A DNA stretch of 64,000 nucleotides from NCBI GenBank assembly GCA_934178345.1, contig CAKPQG010000001.1, positions 1-64,000 of the forward strand, written 5' to 3'. Below, one piece after another: positions 33,712 through 43,147 of this stretch. Made by a program: the position numbers and the translations under genes. The notes below the pieces were generated by a model. It was given only the letters and a program-made list of their open reading frames with translations, made no database searches and had not been told where the DNA came from. Every line of letters begins with the position of its first letter. Positions within the stretch are counted from its first letter, which is position 1. The stretch is from an uncultured Dialister sp. Its GTDB lineage: Bacteria > Bacillota > Negativicutes > Veillonellales > Dialisteraceae.

Positions 33712-34938
33712 ATGTCACTTTATGTAAAAAAATTCGGCGGAAGTTCTGTTGCGACACCGGAAAAAATGTTGAATATTGCAAACCGTGTGCTTCGCGATCG
33801 GAAGCCGGGGGACAAGATCGTGATCGTCGTATCGGCTATGGGCGATACCACCGATGATCTCCTGGCACTGGCTTCGAAGGTATCGGATATCAATCATGGA
33901 CGTGAAATGGATATGCTGCTGGCGACCGGTGAGCAGATCTCCATTTCCCTTATGGCGATGACTTTCAGAAAGCTCGGCGTCCCTGCTGTGTCGCTCACGG
34001 GCCCGCAGGCGGGTATCATCGCGGGAGGGGCGTATGGCAAGGCGACCATCGATGATGTGAAGCCGGAGCGCGTCTTCAAGGAGCTGGAAGAAGGCAAGAT
34101 CGTCATCGTGGCGGGCTTCCAGGGCCTTATGGAAAATGGCGATGTGGCGACACTGGGCCGCGGCGGTAGCGATGCGACGGCGGTGGCGCTTGCAGGTGCG
34201 ATGCATGCAGATATGTGTGAGATCTTCACCGATGTGGATGGTGTATACTCTGCAGATCCGCGTGTCGTGAAGAATGCACATAAGATGAAAGAAATTACCA
34301 ATACGGAAATGCTGGAAATGGCACGTCTGGGCGCTGGCGTCATGCAGCCTCGCAGCGTCGAACTCGGGATGAAATATCACATTCCGATCCATGTCAGATC
34401 TACATTTACGAATGATGAAGGAACGATTATCCGGGAGGTATGTATGGAAGGCTTGAACGAAGCGGTCAGAGGCGTGGCACAGGATGCTCATGCAGCTAGA
34501 ATTGCAGTACTGGGACTCAGAAATGTGCCGGGCGTGGCATACAGTGTATTCTCTGCTCTCGCAGAAGACAATATCACGGTCGACATGATCGTGCAGAGCG
34601 TCAGAAACTCCAATGATGACAAGACGGATATCGTATTCACCATCGATGATACGGATATGGAGGATGCCAAGAGAGTCCTCGATAAGATGAGAGACGATGG
34701 CAAAGTGGAAGAAGTCATTTATGATGATGACACGGCCAAAGTCTCTGTCGTAGGCGCCGGCATGCTCGGCAAACCGGGAGTCGCTGCTCGTATGTTCGGA
34801 GCACTCGGCAGAGCCGGTGTCAATATTGACATCGTCAGCACTTCGGAAATCAGCATTTCCTGTCTCATCCTGAGAAAAGACCTGAGTAAAGCTGTCCAGG
34901 CCATTCACGACGAATTCTTCCCGCAGGATGAAAAATAA
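33712..34938 (+). CDS. lysC: Aspartate kinase
   Basis: Phosphorylates L-aspartate, first step to lysine/diaminopimelate, methionine and threonine. 408 aa. Kinase motif KFGGSSVA at the N-terminus (K7), ATGEQISI, GFQG..GDVATLGRGGSD and the DVDGVYSADPR loop. Two ACT domains from ~270 (VLGLRNVPGVAYSVF, VVGAGMLGKPGVAARMF) make it a candidate for feedback inhibition. ATG 33712 follows GAGGGATGTAA. Monocistronic with terminator. The other pathway gene in this window is dapL. Confidence 0.95.
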   Translation: MSLYVKKFGGSSVATPEKMLNIANRVLRDRKPGDKIVIVVSAMGDTTDDLLALASKVSDINHGREMDMLLATGEQISISLMAMTFRKLGVPAVSLTGPQAGIIAGGAYGKATIDDVKPERVFKELEEGKIVIVAGFQGLMENGDVATLGRGGSDATAVALAGAMHADMCEIFTDVDGVYSADPRVVKNAHKMKEITNTEMLEMARLGAGVMQPRSVELGMKYHIPIHVRSTFTNDEGTIIREVCMEGLNEAVRGVAQDAHAARIAVLGLRNVPGVAYSVFSALAEDNITVDMIVQSVRNSNDDKTDIVFTIDDTDMEDAKRVLDKMRDDGKVEEVIYDDDTAKVSVVGAGMLGKPGVAARMFGALGRAGVNIDIVSTSEISISCLILRKDLSKAVQAIHDEFFPQDEK

Positions 34939-34954
34939 TAAATAGATGCTTATG

Positions 34955-34988
34955 GAAAAAGCACAGGGATTTCCTGCGCTTTTTCTTG
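34955..34988 (+). terminator. Terminator of lysC
   Basis: GAAAAAGCACAGG-GATTT-CCTGCGCTTTTTC. Confidence 0.85.
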
Positions 34989-35205
34989 TGAATAAAGTGG
35001 TGGACTAGTAGCTGGTGACTAGTGACTAGTGGCTAGGGATTAAGAGTGCCTGTTGGCTCGTGATTCAAATTCTACCTTAGTGCATTGCCATTATTGCCAA
35101 AATGGTGCGAAGCCCCGCTCCTACTACTGCTGAACCTGTTCAAACTGCTGAACCCGTTCAAACCGTCAACAGCTAACTATCAACGAGCAACAAATCAAGG
35201 AGAAC
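34989..35205. repeat. Heptamers and GAACC-type repeats
   Basis: GTGACTAGTGACTAG heptamers (35005-35045), a degenerate spacer with CATTGCCATTATTGCC, a GGTGCGAAGCCCCGC remnant of the hairpin, then (CTGAACCTGTTCAAA)n at 35125-35165. Looks like a decayed composite A. No gene. Confidence 0.65.
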
Positions 35206-35209
35206 GTAT

Positions 35210-38137
35210 ATGAAATGGAATGATGGAGACCTGGTACACGGATTCCGTGTCAGCCGCATGTCCCATATCGAAGAAGTCAATGCCGATGCCTATCTGATGG
35301 AGCACGTCAAAAGCGGTGCCCGTCTTCTGTATCTGGACAGCGACGATGATAATAAAGTCTTTTATATTTGCTTCCGCACGACGCCGGATAATTCCAAGGG
35401 GACACCGCATATCATGGAGCACTCGACGCTCTGCGGCTCTCGGAAATATCCGCTGAAGGAACCCTTCGTCGAACTCGCGAAAGGTTCTCTCAATACCTTC
35501 CTCAATGCGATCACTTGGCCGGATAAGACCATGTATCCGATCGCCAGCCGCAATATGGTCGATTTCCATAACCTGATGGATGTATATCTCGATGCGGTCT
35601 TCTATCCGAATTGCCTCAAGAATTCGCAGATCCTGATGCAGGAAGGCTGGCATTATGAGCTGGAGAATAAAGAGGCGCCGCTGACGTACAATGGTGTCGT
35701 TTACAATGAAATGAAAGGCGCACTCTCTTCGCCGGAAGCCATCATGGAAGACCGCGCGACCGAGCGTCTCTTCCCGGATAATACCTACGGCGTGGAGTCC
35801 GGCGGGGATCCGGAAGTCATCCCGATGCTCTCTTTCCGTGAATTCACGGAATTCCACAGACGCTTCTATCATCCGTCGAACAGCTATATCTACCTCTATG
35901 GCGATATGGATATCGAGAAGACACTGGCGTATATCGATGAGGAATACCTGTCTCATTTTGACCGCCGCCATGTGGACTCCGCCGTCCGCACACAGTCCGG
36001 CTTCAAGAAAAGAGTATCTGCGATCTGCCCGTATGGGATCGCAGAGCAGGAAAGCGAAAAGGGGAAGGCGATCCATGCCCTCTACATCGCAGGAAGCGAC
36101 CATATGTCTACGAAAGAATCGCTTGCTTTCCGTATCCTGAACTATGTCCTGATCGATATGGACGGCGCACCGCTGAAAAAAGCAGTCATGGATGCCGGTC
36201 TTGGAAACGACCTGTCCGGCGGCTATTGTGACAGCTACAAGCAGCCGGTCTGGACCATAGAAGTGACAGGCTCGGAAGTGGAGAAGCAGGAGCAGTTTGC
36301 GCAGGTCATCGACGGGACGCTCCGCACGTTCGCTCTTGACGGCATTGACAAAGATATGCTCGATGCCGCACTGAACCGCACGGAATTCACCTCGCGTGAA
36401 AATGATTATCAGGGACGTCCGAAAGGCCTTTTCTATGGGGTCCGTGCGATGGATCTCTGGCTGTATGACCGTGATCCGATGGCGGCACTCCGCTATATCG
36501 ACGACATCAAAGAGCTTCGCGAAGGAATCCGGGAAGGCTATTTCGAAAGCCTTCTCCTGAAGTACGTCATCAAGAATCCGCATCAGGTCCTGATCACCAT
36601 GAAGCCGGAAAAAGGACTGACAGAGAAGAACAATGCGGCAACGGCAGAAAAACTCGCGGCCTACAAGATGAGTCTCACCGACGAGCAGCTCGAAGACATC
36701 ATGGCGTCCACCAAAGCACTGAAGGAGCGTCAGGCATCCATGGAAACAGAGGAGGCCCTGAAGACCATTCCGCTCCTGTCCCGCGAAGACCTGAAGCGGG
36801 AGATTGAGGAGGAAGTGCTCGAAGAAGAGACAGTCTCGGGCATCCGCCACTTCCACTATGATATTCACACGACGGGCATTTCCTACGTCACGATGTATTT
36901 CAATCTCTATGATCTCACCGAGGAAGAGATCCCGTATGCCATCCTCCTTGCCGGGATGCTTCGCAGCATGGATACGGAAAAGCACAGCTACACCGAGCTC
37001 GCGCGGATTTCCAATGCATATACCGGCGGCATCAGCTTCCAGATTTCCTGCATCGGCGATATCAATGACGCTTCGAACTATAAGCCTTTCATGGTCGCTA
37101 GAGGCAAAGCACTCACCTCAAAGGCCGAGCAGCTCATGGACCTTTTGGGGGAAGTCATCAATCATACGTCCTTCCGGGATACGAAACGGCTGAAAGAGCT
37201 TCTCTTGGAAGAAAAATCGGAATGGGATATGACGGCTTTCTCCCGCGGGCATAATCTCACCATGGGACGCCTTGCTTCCTATTTCTCAAAGACAGCGCAG
37301 TTTTCTGAGCAAGCCGGCATGACGTTCTACTATTTCCTGGCAGACCTCGTCAAGACGTATGACAGTCAGGCAGAGGACATCGCGGAGAAGCTCTCTTCTG
37401 TCGCGAAGAAAATCTTCACAAGAAGCCATATGTTCTTGGCCACTACAGGCGAGAAGGAAGAAAAGCAGGCTGTCGATCGCTATCTCGGTCTCATCCTGAA
37501 TGATATGCCGGAAGGGGAGAAGAAAGAAGCGCATCTTTTCGATTTCCCCGCCAAGGAAATCAATGAAGCCTTCCTGACCTCCGGAAAGGTCCAGTACGTC
37601 GCCAAAGGCGGTAATTTCCGCGACCATGGCTTTACCTATACCGGCGCACTTCGTGTCATGGAAACCATCCTTCGCTATGAGTACCTCTGGAAGAAAGTCC
37701 GTGTCCTCGGCGGTGCGTATGGCGCTTTCACACAGTTCCTGCGCGATGGTACGTCGCTGCTCTGCTCGTACCGTGATCCGAATCTGAAGGAAACGCTCGA
37801 GGCATACAAAGGCCTTCCGGAATATCTGGAAACACTGGAGCTGTCCGAACGTGAAATGACCAAGTACGTCATCGGTACTATGGCAGCCGATGAGATCCAG
37901 CTCACTCCGTCCATGAAGGGCGAGCGCGCCATGCTCCACTATCTGAACGGCAACACAAGGGAAGACCGCATGCGGATCCGCAGTGAAATCATCTCCTGCG
38001 AAGTGAAAGACATCCGTGCCCTCGCGCCGCTCGTCAAGAGCATCATCGAAGATCCTTACATCTGCTGCATGGGCAGCGAGGAAAAAATCCAGCGGGATAA
38101 GGCTCTCTTCCATGAAGTCCTCTCCATGCCAGAGTAA
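35210..38137 (+). CDS. M16C insulinase-family metalloprotease (PreP-like)
   Basis: 975-aa zinc peptidase that, in this subfamily, degrades peptides within a closed chamber. Inverted zinc motif HxxEH: H67-I-M-E70-H71, with the distal glutamate region following in VVYNEMKGALS. Four homologous ~240-aa domains, the M16C-associated region around 480-720 and an R/Y pair near the C-terminus. No signal peptide, so cytosolic. ATG has AAGGAG upstream (ATCAAGGAGAACGTAT). Monocistronic. Full length for the family. Confidence 0.92.
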   Translation: MKWNDGDLVHGFRVSRMSHIEEVNADAYLMEHVKSGARLLYLDSDDDNKVFYICFRTTPDNSKGTPHIMEHSTLCGSRKYPLKEPFVELAKGSLNTFLNAITWPDKTMYPIASRNMVDFHNLMDVYLDAVFYPNCLKNSQILMQEGWHYELENKEAPLTYNGVVYNEMKGALSSPEAIMEDRATERLFPDNTYGVESGGDPEVIPMLSFREFTEFHRRFYHPSNSYIYLYGDMDIEKTLAYIDEEYLSHFDRRHVDSAVRTQSGFKKRVSAICPYGIAEQESEKGKAIHALYIAGSDHMSTKESLAFRILNYVLIDMDGAPLKKAVMDAGLGNDLSGGYCDSYKQPVWTIEVTGSEVEKQEQFAQVIDGTLRTFALDGIDKDMLDAALNRTEFTSRENDYQGRPKGLFYGVRAMDLWLYDRDPMAALRYIDDIKELREGIREGYFESLLLKYVIKNPHQVLITMKPEKGLTEKNNAATAEKLAAYKMSLTDEQLEDIMASTKALKERQASMETEEALKTIPLLSREDLKREIEEEVLEEETVSGIRHFHYDIHTTGISYVTMYFNLYDLTEEEIPYAILLAGMLRSMDTEKHSYTELARISNAYTGGISFQISCIGDINDASNYKPFMVARGKALTSKAEQLMDLLGEVINHTSFRDTKRLKELLLEEKSEWDMTAFSRGHNLTMGRLASYFSKTAQFSEQAGMTFYYFLADLVKTYDSQAEDIAEKLSSVAKKIFTRSHMFLATTGEKEEKQAVDRYLGLILNDMPEGEKKEAHLFDFPAKEINEAFLTSGKVQYVAKGGNFRDHGFTYTGALRVMETILRYEYLWKKVRVLGGAYGAFTQFLRDGTSLLCSYRDPNLKETLEAYKGLPEYLETLELSEREMTKYVIGTMAADEIQLTPSMKGERAMLHYLNGNTREDRMRIRSEIISCEVKDIRALAPLVKSIIEDPYICCMGSEEKIQRDKALFHEVLSMPE

Positions 38138-38214
38138 TGAAATGAAGGGGGCTGTGCCGCAGACTTTATGTGGCGACAGGGGATCGATGAGAGGATGGCA
38201 TTTGCTCTTCAGCT

Positions 38215-38275
38215 ATGTTGAACCTAATCCCTAATCCCTAATCCCTAATCCCTAGTCACAAGTCATTCGTCACTT
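38215..38275. repeat. (CCCTAAT)n heptamer array
   Basis: AACCTAATCCCTAATCCC.. with four near-perfect CCTAATC units, followed by GTCACAAGTCATTCGTCAC units. Confidence 0.75.
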
Positions 38276-38283
38276 TTACCACC

Positions 38284-38314
38284 AAGGAGGCTCAACTGTT
38301 TGAGCCTCCTTTCG
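38284..38314 (+). terminator. Terminator upstream of gluQ
   Basis: AAGGAGGCTCAA-CTGT-TTGAGCCTCCTT then TCG. The T-run is short, but the 12-bp stem is perfect. It probably ends the peptidase transcript. Confidence 0.7.
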
Positions 38315-38334
38315 TATACCTGAAAGGAGCCGCT

Positions 38335-39294
38335 ATGCAGAGAGCCATTCGCACCCGTTTTGCGCCGAGTCCCACAGGATATATGCACCTTGGAAATATC
38401 TGGATCGCTTTTTTGAACTGGCTCTGGACACACCAGCAGGGAGGGACGATCGTGCTGCGGATCGAGGACATCGACCGGCAGCGAAGCCACGCCGCATACA
38501 TAGAGGGAATTCAGGAAGACCTTGCATGGATGGATCTTTCCTACGACGAAGGACCCGGCGGGAATTATTCCTACGGGACGCCTGTCCAAAGTCTCCGATT
38601 TCCTCTCTATCAGGCCATCATGGATCGGTGGAAAGAAGCGGGGGAGATCTATCCCTGCTTCTGCAGCCGCGCCCGTCTCCACAGCATCGCCTCTGCGCCG
38701 CATGAAGGGGAGGGGCTGCCGGTCTATGATGGGCACTGCCGCCATCTGACCGCGGAAGAAATCTCTGAAAGAGAAAAGGAGAAAGCGCCTTCCTGGCGCC
38801 TTCGCATGGAGGAAAGCCGTGTGTCTTTCCGAGATCTTTTCTGCGGGGAGGAGTCGTGCGTGCTCCGTCCCGGCATTGATGACTTTGTCCTTCGGCGCGC
38901 AGACGGTATGGTCGCTTACCAGCTCGCTGTATCCGTCGATGATGCAGCGATGGGGATGACGCATATTTTCCGAGGAAATGACCTTCTTTCCTCGACCTTT
39001 TACCAGCTCTATCTGCTGAAAAAACTGGGAGTCGCACGCGCTCCGACCTACGGACATCTGCCTCTTCTCGTGGATGCTGCGGGGGTCCGTCTCTCGAAAC
39101 GCCAGAAAGGACTTACTCTCCGTGAAATGAAGGCAGAGGGCAAGACACCGGCGGATATCATCGGCCTTCTTCTCTATTATGCAGGCGCGCTTCCCAAACC
39201 GATGCCCGTGACCGCAGAGGAAGCGGCTCGGAATGTCGGCTTTGAGGAGCTGAAGCACCTGTCTTTGCCGCATATCGTGGTGACGCAAGTCTGA
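38335..39294 (+). CDS. gluQ: Glutamyl-Q tRNA(Asp) synthetase
   Basis: GltX paralogue without an anticodon-binding domain; attaches glutamate to queuosine at position 34 of tRNA-Asp. 319 aa. Class I signatures: RFAPSPTGYMHLGN (HIGH-like) and VRLSKRQKG (KMSKS-like). Zinc-site cysteines are suggested by YPCFCSRARL and DGHCRHL. The length rules out a complete GltX. ATG follows AAAGGAGCC. A terminator-like hairpin lies immediately upstream, so its promoter must be close to, or within, the hairpin region. Confidence 0.88.
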   Translation: MQRAIRTRFAPSPTGYMHLGNIWIAFLNWLWTHQQGGTIVLRIEDIDRQRSHAAYIEGIQEDLAWMDLSYDEGPGGNYSYGTPVQSLRFPLYQAIMDRWKEAGEIYPCFCSRARLHSIASAPHEGEGLPVYDGHCRHLTAEEISEREKEKAPSWRLRMEESRVSFRDLFCGEESCVLRPGIDDFVLRRADGMVAYQLAVSVDDAAMGMTHIFRGNDLLSSTFYQLYLLKKLGVARAPTYGHLPLLVDAAGVRLSKRQKGLTLREMKAEGKTPADIIGLLLYYAGALPKPMPVTAEEAARNVGFEELKHLSLPHIVVTQV

Positions 39295-39308
39295 AAAACG
39301 GCTATAAT
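39280..39308 (+). promoter_or_regulatory. Promoter of uridine-kinase-like gene
   Basis: GTGACG at 39280-39285, 17 bp, TATAAT at 39303-39308; lies across the end of gluQ. Confidence 0.55.
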
Positions 39309-39399
39309 GAATCTATTGATGGTTATCCGGGGAAACGATGATGCGATTCACGATGGGATCCGTACTTTCCCAGAGGATCCGGTAAAGGAGCTGATTTCC

Positions 39400-41052
39400 A
39401 TGATTCATATCACCTGTGAAGGCAGAAATTTTGACTTTTTTGACGGCGCGACGCCGCAAAATTTATGGAATATGGTTCGAGGCACGCGTGGGAAGGAGGC
39501 CGCGGTGCTGGCTGAGATGGATGGCGAGCTTCTTGATTTCCAGACCCCGTTTCCTGCTGGCGGGGATGTGCGCTGGATCCCTCTTTCGGCGCCAAAAGCG
39601 CATCAGGCGTATGTGAGAAGTGCGATCATGCTTCTTGTGTGTGCGGTAGAAGAGCTATATGGAGAAGGGGCAGATGTTCTCGTGAAGCATTCGCTGGGGA
39701 AATCGCTGTACTGTGAATTCGAAGACGGTCATGTGCCGCTCAAGAAGGAGCTGGACCGCTTGGAGGCACGGATGCGTGAGATTTCCGAAGAGGGACGCGA
39801 TATCACGAAGATCGTCGTCGGAAAGAAACGTGCCATCGCCTTTCTTCGCATGAAAGGGCGGGAGGAGGATGCAGAGCTGGCGGGTGAACTCGCCGGAGAT
39901 ACGATCAATGTCGACCAGTGCGGGCGCGTGACAGACTATTTCTTCGGCCCGCTTCTGCCGGATATGAGCTTCGTGCGGCTGTTTGCGCTGAAGTCTTATG
40001 CGCCGGGATTCCTGCTGCGCCTTCCGGATGAGGATTTTCATCTGGCTCAGGATGAAGCAGAGGATCCGCTCTTTGCGAAGGTTTTCCTTGAAAGTCAGAA
40101 CTGGTCCGAGCTTATCGGCTGCCAAAATCTGGCGCAGCTCAATGCGTCTATCGAGAACGGGAAAATTCTCGACTACATTTCCATCGCGGAAGCGCTGCAT
40201 GAGAAGAAGCTGGCGGAGCTGGCAGATGCGATCTGTGAGGCAAAGCCCAGGATCCGCCTCGTCTGTACAGCCGGCCCCTCATCCTCCGGCAAGACCACCT
40301 TCATGAAGCGGCTCATCGTCCACCTGCAGGTGAATGGGGTACGCCCCGTTATGATTTCGCTGGATGATTATTTCCGAGATCGCGATGAAATGCAGGGGGA
40401 AGACTGGGAAGATATCCATGCACTTGATCTGGACCGTTTCGAAGGAGATATCACAGCACTTCTGGAAGGAAAGCCGGTGCGGCTTCCGACGTTCAATTTC
40501 ATCACCGGGAAAAAGGAGTGGAATGCGCCGCCCGTCACGCTTGGGAAGGGGCAGCCGATCCTTGTAGAAGGGCTCCACGCACTGAATCCGCGCCTCACCT
40601 ATTTTGTCCCCGGCTACCAGTGCATGCATATCTACCTTTCCGCACTGACGCAGATCACCATCAATCACCATAACCGCATATCGACCTCAGATACGCGGCT
40701 CCTGCGCCGTATGGTGAGAGATATGCAGTTCCGCGGAAATCCTCCGGAAAAGACGATCTCCACCTGGCCAAGCGTCCGCGAGGGAGAGGAACGGAATATT
40801 TTCCACTTTCAGGGACGCGCTGATGTCGTGTTCAATTCCGCTCTTTTGTATGAAATTCCGGTTTTGAAACAGATCGTGAAGCCGTACTTAGAGGAAATAT
40901 CCAAGGACAGTCCTGCCTATGGGGAAGCCCGCCGCCTTCTGGAATTCCTCGCGCCCTTCCGCGAGCTGGATGCATCGCTCGTGCCGGATCATTCGCTGCT
41001 TCGCGAATTTGTCGGCTATGAAGGGCTGGGGAAGTCCTTCCTGAATCGGTAG
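39400..41052 (+). CDS. Uridine kinase-like nucleoside kinase with N-terminal TGS/ThrRS-like domain
   Basis: 550 aa from ATG 39400, chosen for AAAGGAG 9 nt upstream; the frame is open to 39307 but that extension overlaps the promoter. N-terminal part resembles the TGS and second domain of threonyl-tRNA synthetase (HSLGKSLYCEFEDG). The C-terminal half is a P-loop kinase with Walker A GPSSSGKT at 292-299 and SLDDYFRDRDEM. Proteins of this composite architecture are annotated as uridine kinase or nucleoside kinase in Firmicutes; true substrate untested here. Confidence 0.8.
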   Translation: MIHITCEGRNFDFFDGATPQNLWNMVRGTRGKEAAVLAEMDGELLDFQTPFPAGGDVRWIPLSAPKAHQAYVRSAIMLLVCAVEELYGEGADVLVKHSLGKSLYCEFEDGHVPLKKELDRLEARMREISEEGRDITKIVVGKKRAIAFLRMKGREEDAELAGELAGDTINVDQCGRVTDYFFGPLLPDMSFVRLFALKSYAPGFLLRLPDEDFHLAQDEAEDPLFAKVFLESQNWSELIGCQNLAQLNASIENGKILDYISIAEALHEKKLAELADAICEAKPRIRLVCTAGPSSSGKTTFMKRLIVHLQVNGVRPVMISLDDYFRDRDEMQGEDWEDIHALDLDRFEGDITALLEGKPVRLPTFNFITGKKEWNAPPVTLGKGQPILVEGLHALNPRLTYFVPGYQCMHIYLSALTQITINHHNRISTSDTRLLRRMVRDMQFRGNPPEKTISTWPSVREGEERNIFHFQGRADVVFNSALLYEIPVLKQIVKPYLEEISKDSPAYGEARRLLEFLAPFRELDASLVPDHSLLREFVGYEGLGKSFLNR

Positions 41053-41233
41053 GCTGCTGGGGACAACGGGTTCCATTGGGGCAAAGGGCGGTGCATCATA
41101 AAGAAGCGCCGCAAATCGGGGGGGATTCGGATGATCCTTTGATCGGATATTTTAGGAATTGACAATCTCTAAAAATACGAGTATCATATGTACAGTGATC
41201 GCACTATGGAAACTTGAGAAGCCCATAGTCCGG

Positions 41234-41256
41234 AAGGCTCCTTCGGGAGCCTTTCG
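41234..41256 (+). terminator. UUCG-loop terminator
   Basis: AAGGCTCC-TTCG-GGAGCCTT then TCGTT. Precedes the AT-rich island and may end the kinase transcript. The rest of 41053-41293 holds a decayed GCATCATAAAGAAGCGCCGC hairpin of composite A. Confidence 0.75.
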
Positions 41257-41293
41257 TTATTTATAGGGAAATATCTGGTAAGGCGGGATACCT

Positions 41294-42208
41294 TTGAAGA
41301 AAAAATGTTTTTTGACATATGATGAGCAAATTTCTTTTCTTGTCAGAGAAAAGGGACTCCATATTTCTGACCAAAATCATGCAAAGGCTCTTTTGCTTAA
41401 AACGGGATACTTTTCTTTGATTAACGGCTATAAAGAAGTTTTCAAACAACCAGAGACTGGGAAATTTAGGGACGGAATTGATTTTGAGAACATATATGAG
41501 CTGTATTGCTTTGATGATGATTTGCGAAGCCTTTTTCTGAAATATATTCTTATGATTGAGCGAACGGTAAAGTCCTCTTTGGCATATCACTTTTGTGAAA
41601 CATATGGAGATTTGGGCGTTGATTATCTGAATGTAAATCATTATGATTATTTTGGCAAGAAAAAGCCAGTCATTGATAAGCTGATGCAGGTTTTATCCGG
41701 GCAGCTAAGAATGGACAGCGACTATGCATATATTCGTCATTATATGACTGCCTATCATTACGTTCCCTTATGGGTGCTGATGAATGTTTTGACACTTGGA
41801 CAGTTATCGAAGATGTACGCTAGCCAAAAAGGTCGGATTCAAATTAAGATTTGCCAGGACTTTGGCGCATTACGAGTGAATGAGTTGGGGAAAATGCTGG
41901 CAGTTATGACTAAATTTCGGAATGTATGTGCACATAGTGATCGTTTATTCGACTTTCGAACTAAGGATGCTTTGCTTGATTGTAACCTTTTTGCGTCGCT
42001 TTCCATTCCTAAAGAAAAAGGACGTTATCTATATGGGAAGAATGATCTTTTTGCACAAGTCATGATTTTAAAATCACTGCTATCAGAAGCGGACTTCCAT
42101 TCATACTTTCAATGTTTGCAAGAGTGTTTTGAAAAACATCCCATACATAAAGCTGTATTGGACAAAATGGGTTTCCCTTCTCATTGGGAGCGGATTGATG
42201 AAGTATAA
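41294..42208 (+). CDS. Abi family protein with HEPN domain (AbiF/AbiD type)
   Basis: 304 aa matching the Abi_2 family of abortive-infection proteins. Starts with TTG 41294 after AAGGCGGG; the N-terminus LTYDEQISFLVREKGL is typical. The HEPN ribonuclease motif is seen as R209-NVCA-H214. Expected to cleave RNA on phage infection. Markedly more AT-rich than the genes to its left. Stands alone, ended by a bidirectional terminator shared with the convergent gene. Similar HEPN proteins sometimes act with a structured RNA; none is obvious here. Confidence 0.82.
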   Translation: MKKKCFLTYDEQISFLVREKGLHISDQNHAKALLLKTGYFSLINGYKEVFKQPETGKFRDGIDFENIYELYCFDDDLRSLFLKYILMIERTVKSSLAYHFCETYGDLGVDYLNVNHYDYFGKKKPVIDKLMQVLSGQLRMDSDYAYIRHYMTAYHYVPLWVLMNVLTLGQLSKMYASQKGRIQIKICQDFGALRVNELGKMLAVMTKFRNVCAHSDRLFDFRTKDALLDCNLFASLSIPKEKGRYLYGKNDLFAQVMILKSLLSEADFHSYFQCLQECFEKHPIHKAVLDKMGFPSHWERIDEV

Positions 42209-42220
42209 AAATAACATGTT

Positions 42221-42254
42221 GAAAAGCGGCCTTTCTTTCGGAAAGCCGCTTTTC
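42221..42254. terminator. Bidirectional terminator between convergent genes
   Basis: GAAAAGCGG..CCGCTTTTC with inner CTTTC/GAAAG. The hairpin after the homologous gene at 45164-45610 (AACGGCTTTCC..GGAAGGCTG at 45628) is related, as expected for a duplicated gene end. Confidence 0.75.
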
Positions 42255-42262
42255 ACTTGTTC

Positions 42263-42973
42263 TTATTCCCAAGCCTGCTTCATTATGTTTTTATATTCAT
42301 TATTCAGATGATCAACGATGACATCGAGGACGACACGGACGATTTCTGCATCAAAGCTGTCGTTCGTGCTCGGAAGGCACGCATCGAGGAAAATGCTGCC
42401 GTCTTCCGCTATGACATACTTGAAGACTTTGAATGAACGATTCAGCTTGTTCAGGTAGTTTAACAAAATTGGCTTGTTTGTCTCATTTAATACATGTGCT
42501 CCGAGTTGCACACGAATAATGGTGTAGATGGTATTGTCGGTGATGATGCCGAGCGGAATGGTCTGTCCTTCGACTTTCAGGTTTGATTGGAAGACGACAG
42601 TATCAGCGTCATCGTGCATTTCGTTTTTTACGAAAAAGTCCATATTATTTGCCTTGGTGTAGGCTTCGAATTTAGAGGATTTTAGATTAATTTTGGCTTC
42701 GGGCTGCCTTTTTGGGGGCGGTTGATTTGCACTGTTTTTACGGTTTAAGTAGGAAATGTTACCAGAACTGAGTTTTATATACGCATGACCTTCAGCACCT
42801 CCAGATAATTTGTATGATGGGAAAACGATGCAGATACTTTTACCATCTTTATCAATGAAGTAATTATCAGGAACTTGATCAATGATTGTTTTGTTTGGAG
42901 CTTCGAGATATTTTCCACTTTCTGAATAACTATGCGTAGGATAGTAGTCTTGTAAATCATTTGCATTAACCAT
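42263..42973 (-). CDS. YbjN-like protein with extra N-terminal region, paralogue of 45164-45610
   Basis: 236 aa. Residues ~92-236 are very similar to the 148-aa protein at 45164-45610, including identical FVKNEM, DDADTVVFQSNLKVEGQ and DACLPSTNDSFDAEIVRV segments, and the DNA of the last ~150 bp is nearly identical. The first ~90 residues (YYPTHSYSESGKYLEAP.., HAYIKLSSGNISYLN) are unique. The start ATG 42973 has no ribosome binding site and abuts a phage-gene fragment, so the 5' end may be a broken junction. Function of the family is unclear; the fold may be like type III secretion chaperones (inference). Confidence 0.6.
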   Translation of the reverse strand: MVNANDLQDYYPTHSYSESGKYLEAPNKTIIDQVPDNYFIDKDGKSICIVFPSYKLSGGAEGHAYIKLSSGNISYLNRKNSANQPPPKRQPEAKINLKSSKFEAYTKANNMDFFVKNEMHDDADTVVFQSNLKVEGQTIPLGIITDNTIYTIIRVQLGAHVLNETNKPILLNYLNKLNRSFKVFKYVIAEDGSIFLDACLPSTNDSFDAEIVRVVLDVIVDHLNNEYKNIMKQAWE

Positions 42974-42977
42974 TACA

Positions 42978-43136
42978 TATCAGGCGTATCCAGATTACAT
43001 TAAGAAGGGCGGCGGTCGCCCGTTACCTATGGGATATTTTATCTGTCAAATGAGTGGCGATACTAAGAATAGATTCTTAAATCCTATGTGGAATGAAGAG
43101 TTGAAGTTAGCAATGGATGCTGGCATGGTAATATAG
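42978..43136 (+). pseudogene. 3' remnant of a phage gene
   Basis: 52 codons ending in TAG: YQAYPDYIKKGGGRPLPMG.. to LAMDAGMVI, in the same direction as, and 11 bp before, the terminase-like gene. No start codon with a binding site; its 5' end is cut at the junction with the convergent paralogue. Parent gene not identified. Confidence 0.5.
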
Positions 43137-43147
43137 GAGGTGATTCA

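Noticed and set aside
33715..34908. 397-codon open frame on the minus strand
   Set aside because: Antisense shadow of aspartate kinase.
35195..36985. 596-codon open frame on the minus strand
   Set aside because: Lies entirely opposite the M16C peptidase, lacks family features and has histidine/isoleucine-rich shadow composition.
42221..42254. attachment site of an integrated phage
   Set aside because: The related hairpins at both ends of the island are gene terminators of the duplicated paralogues, and no integrase is present in the window.
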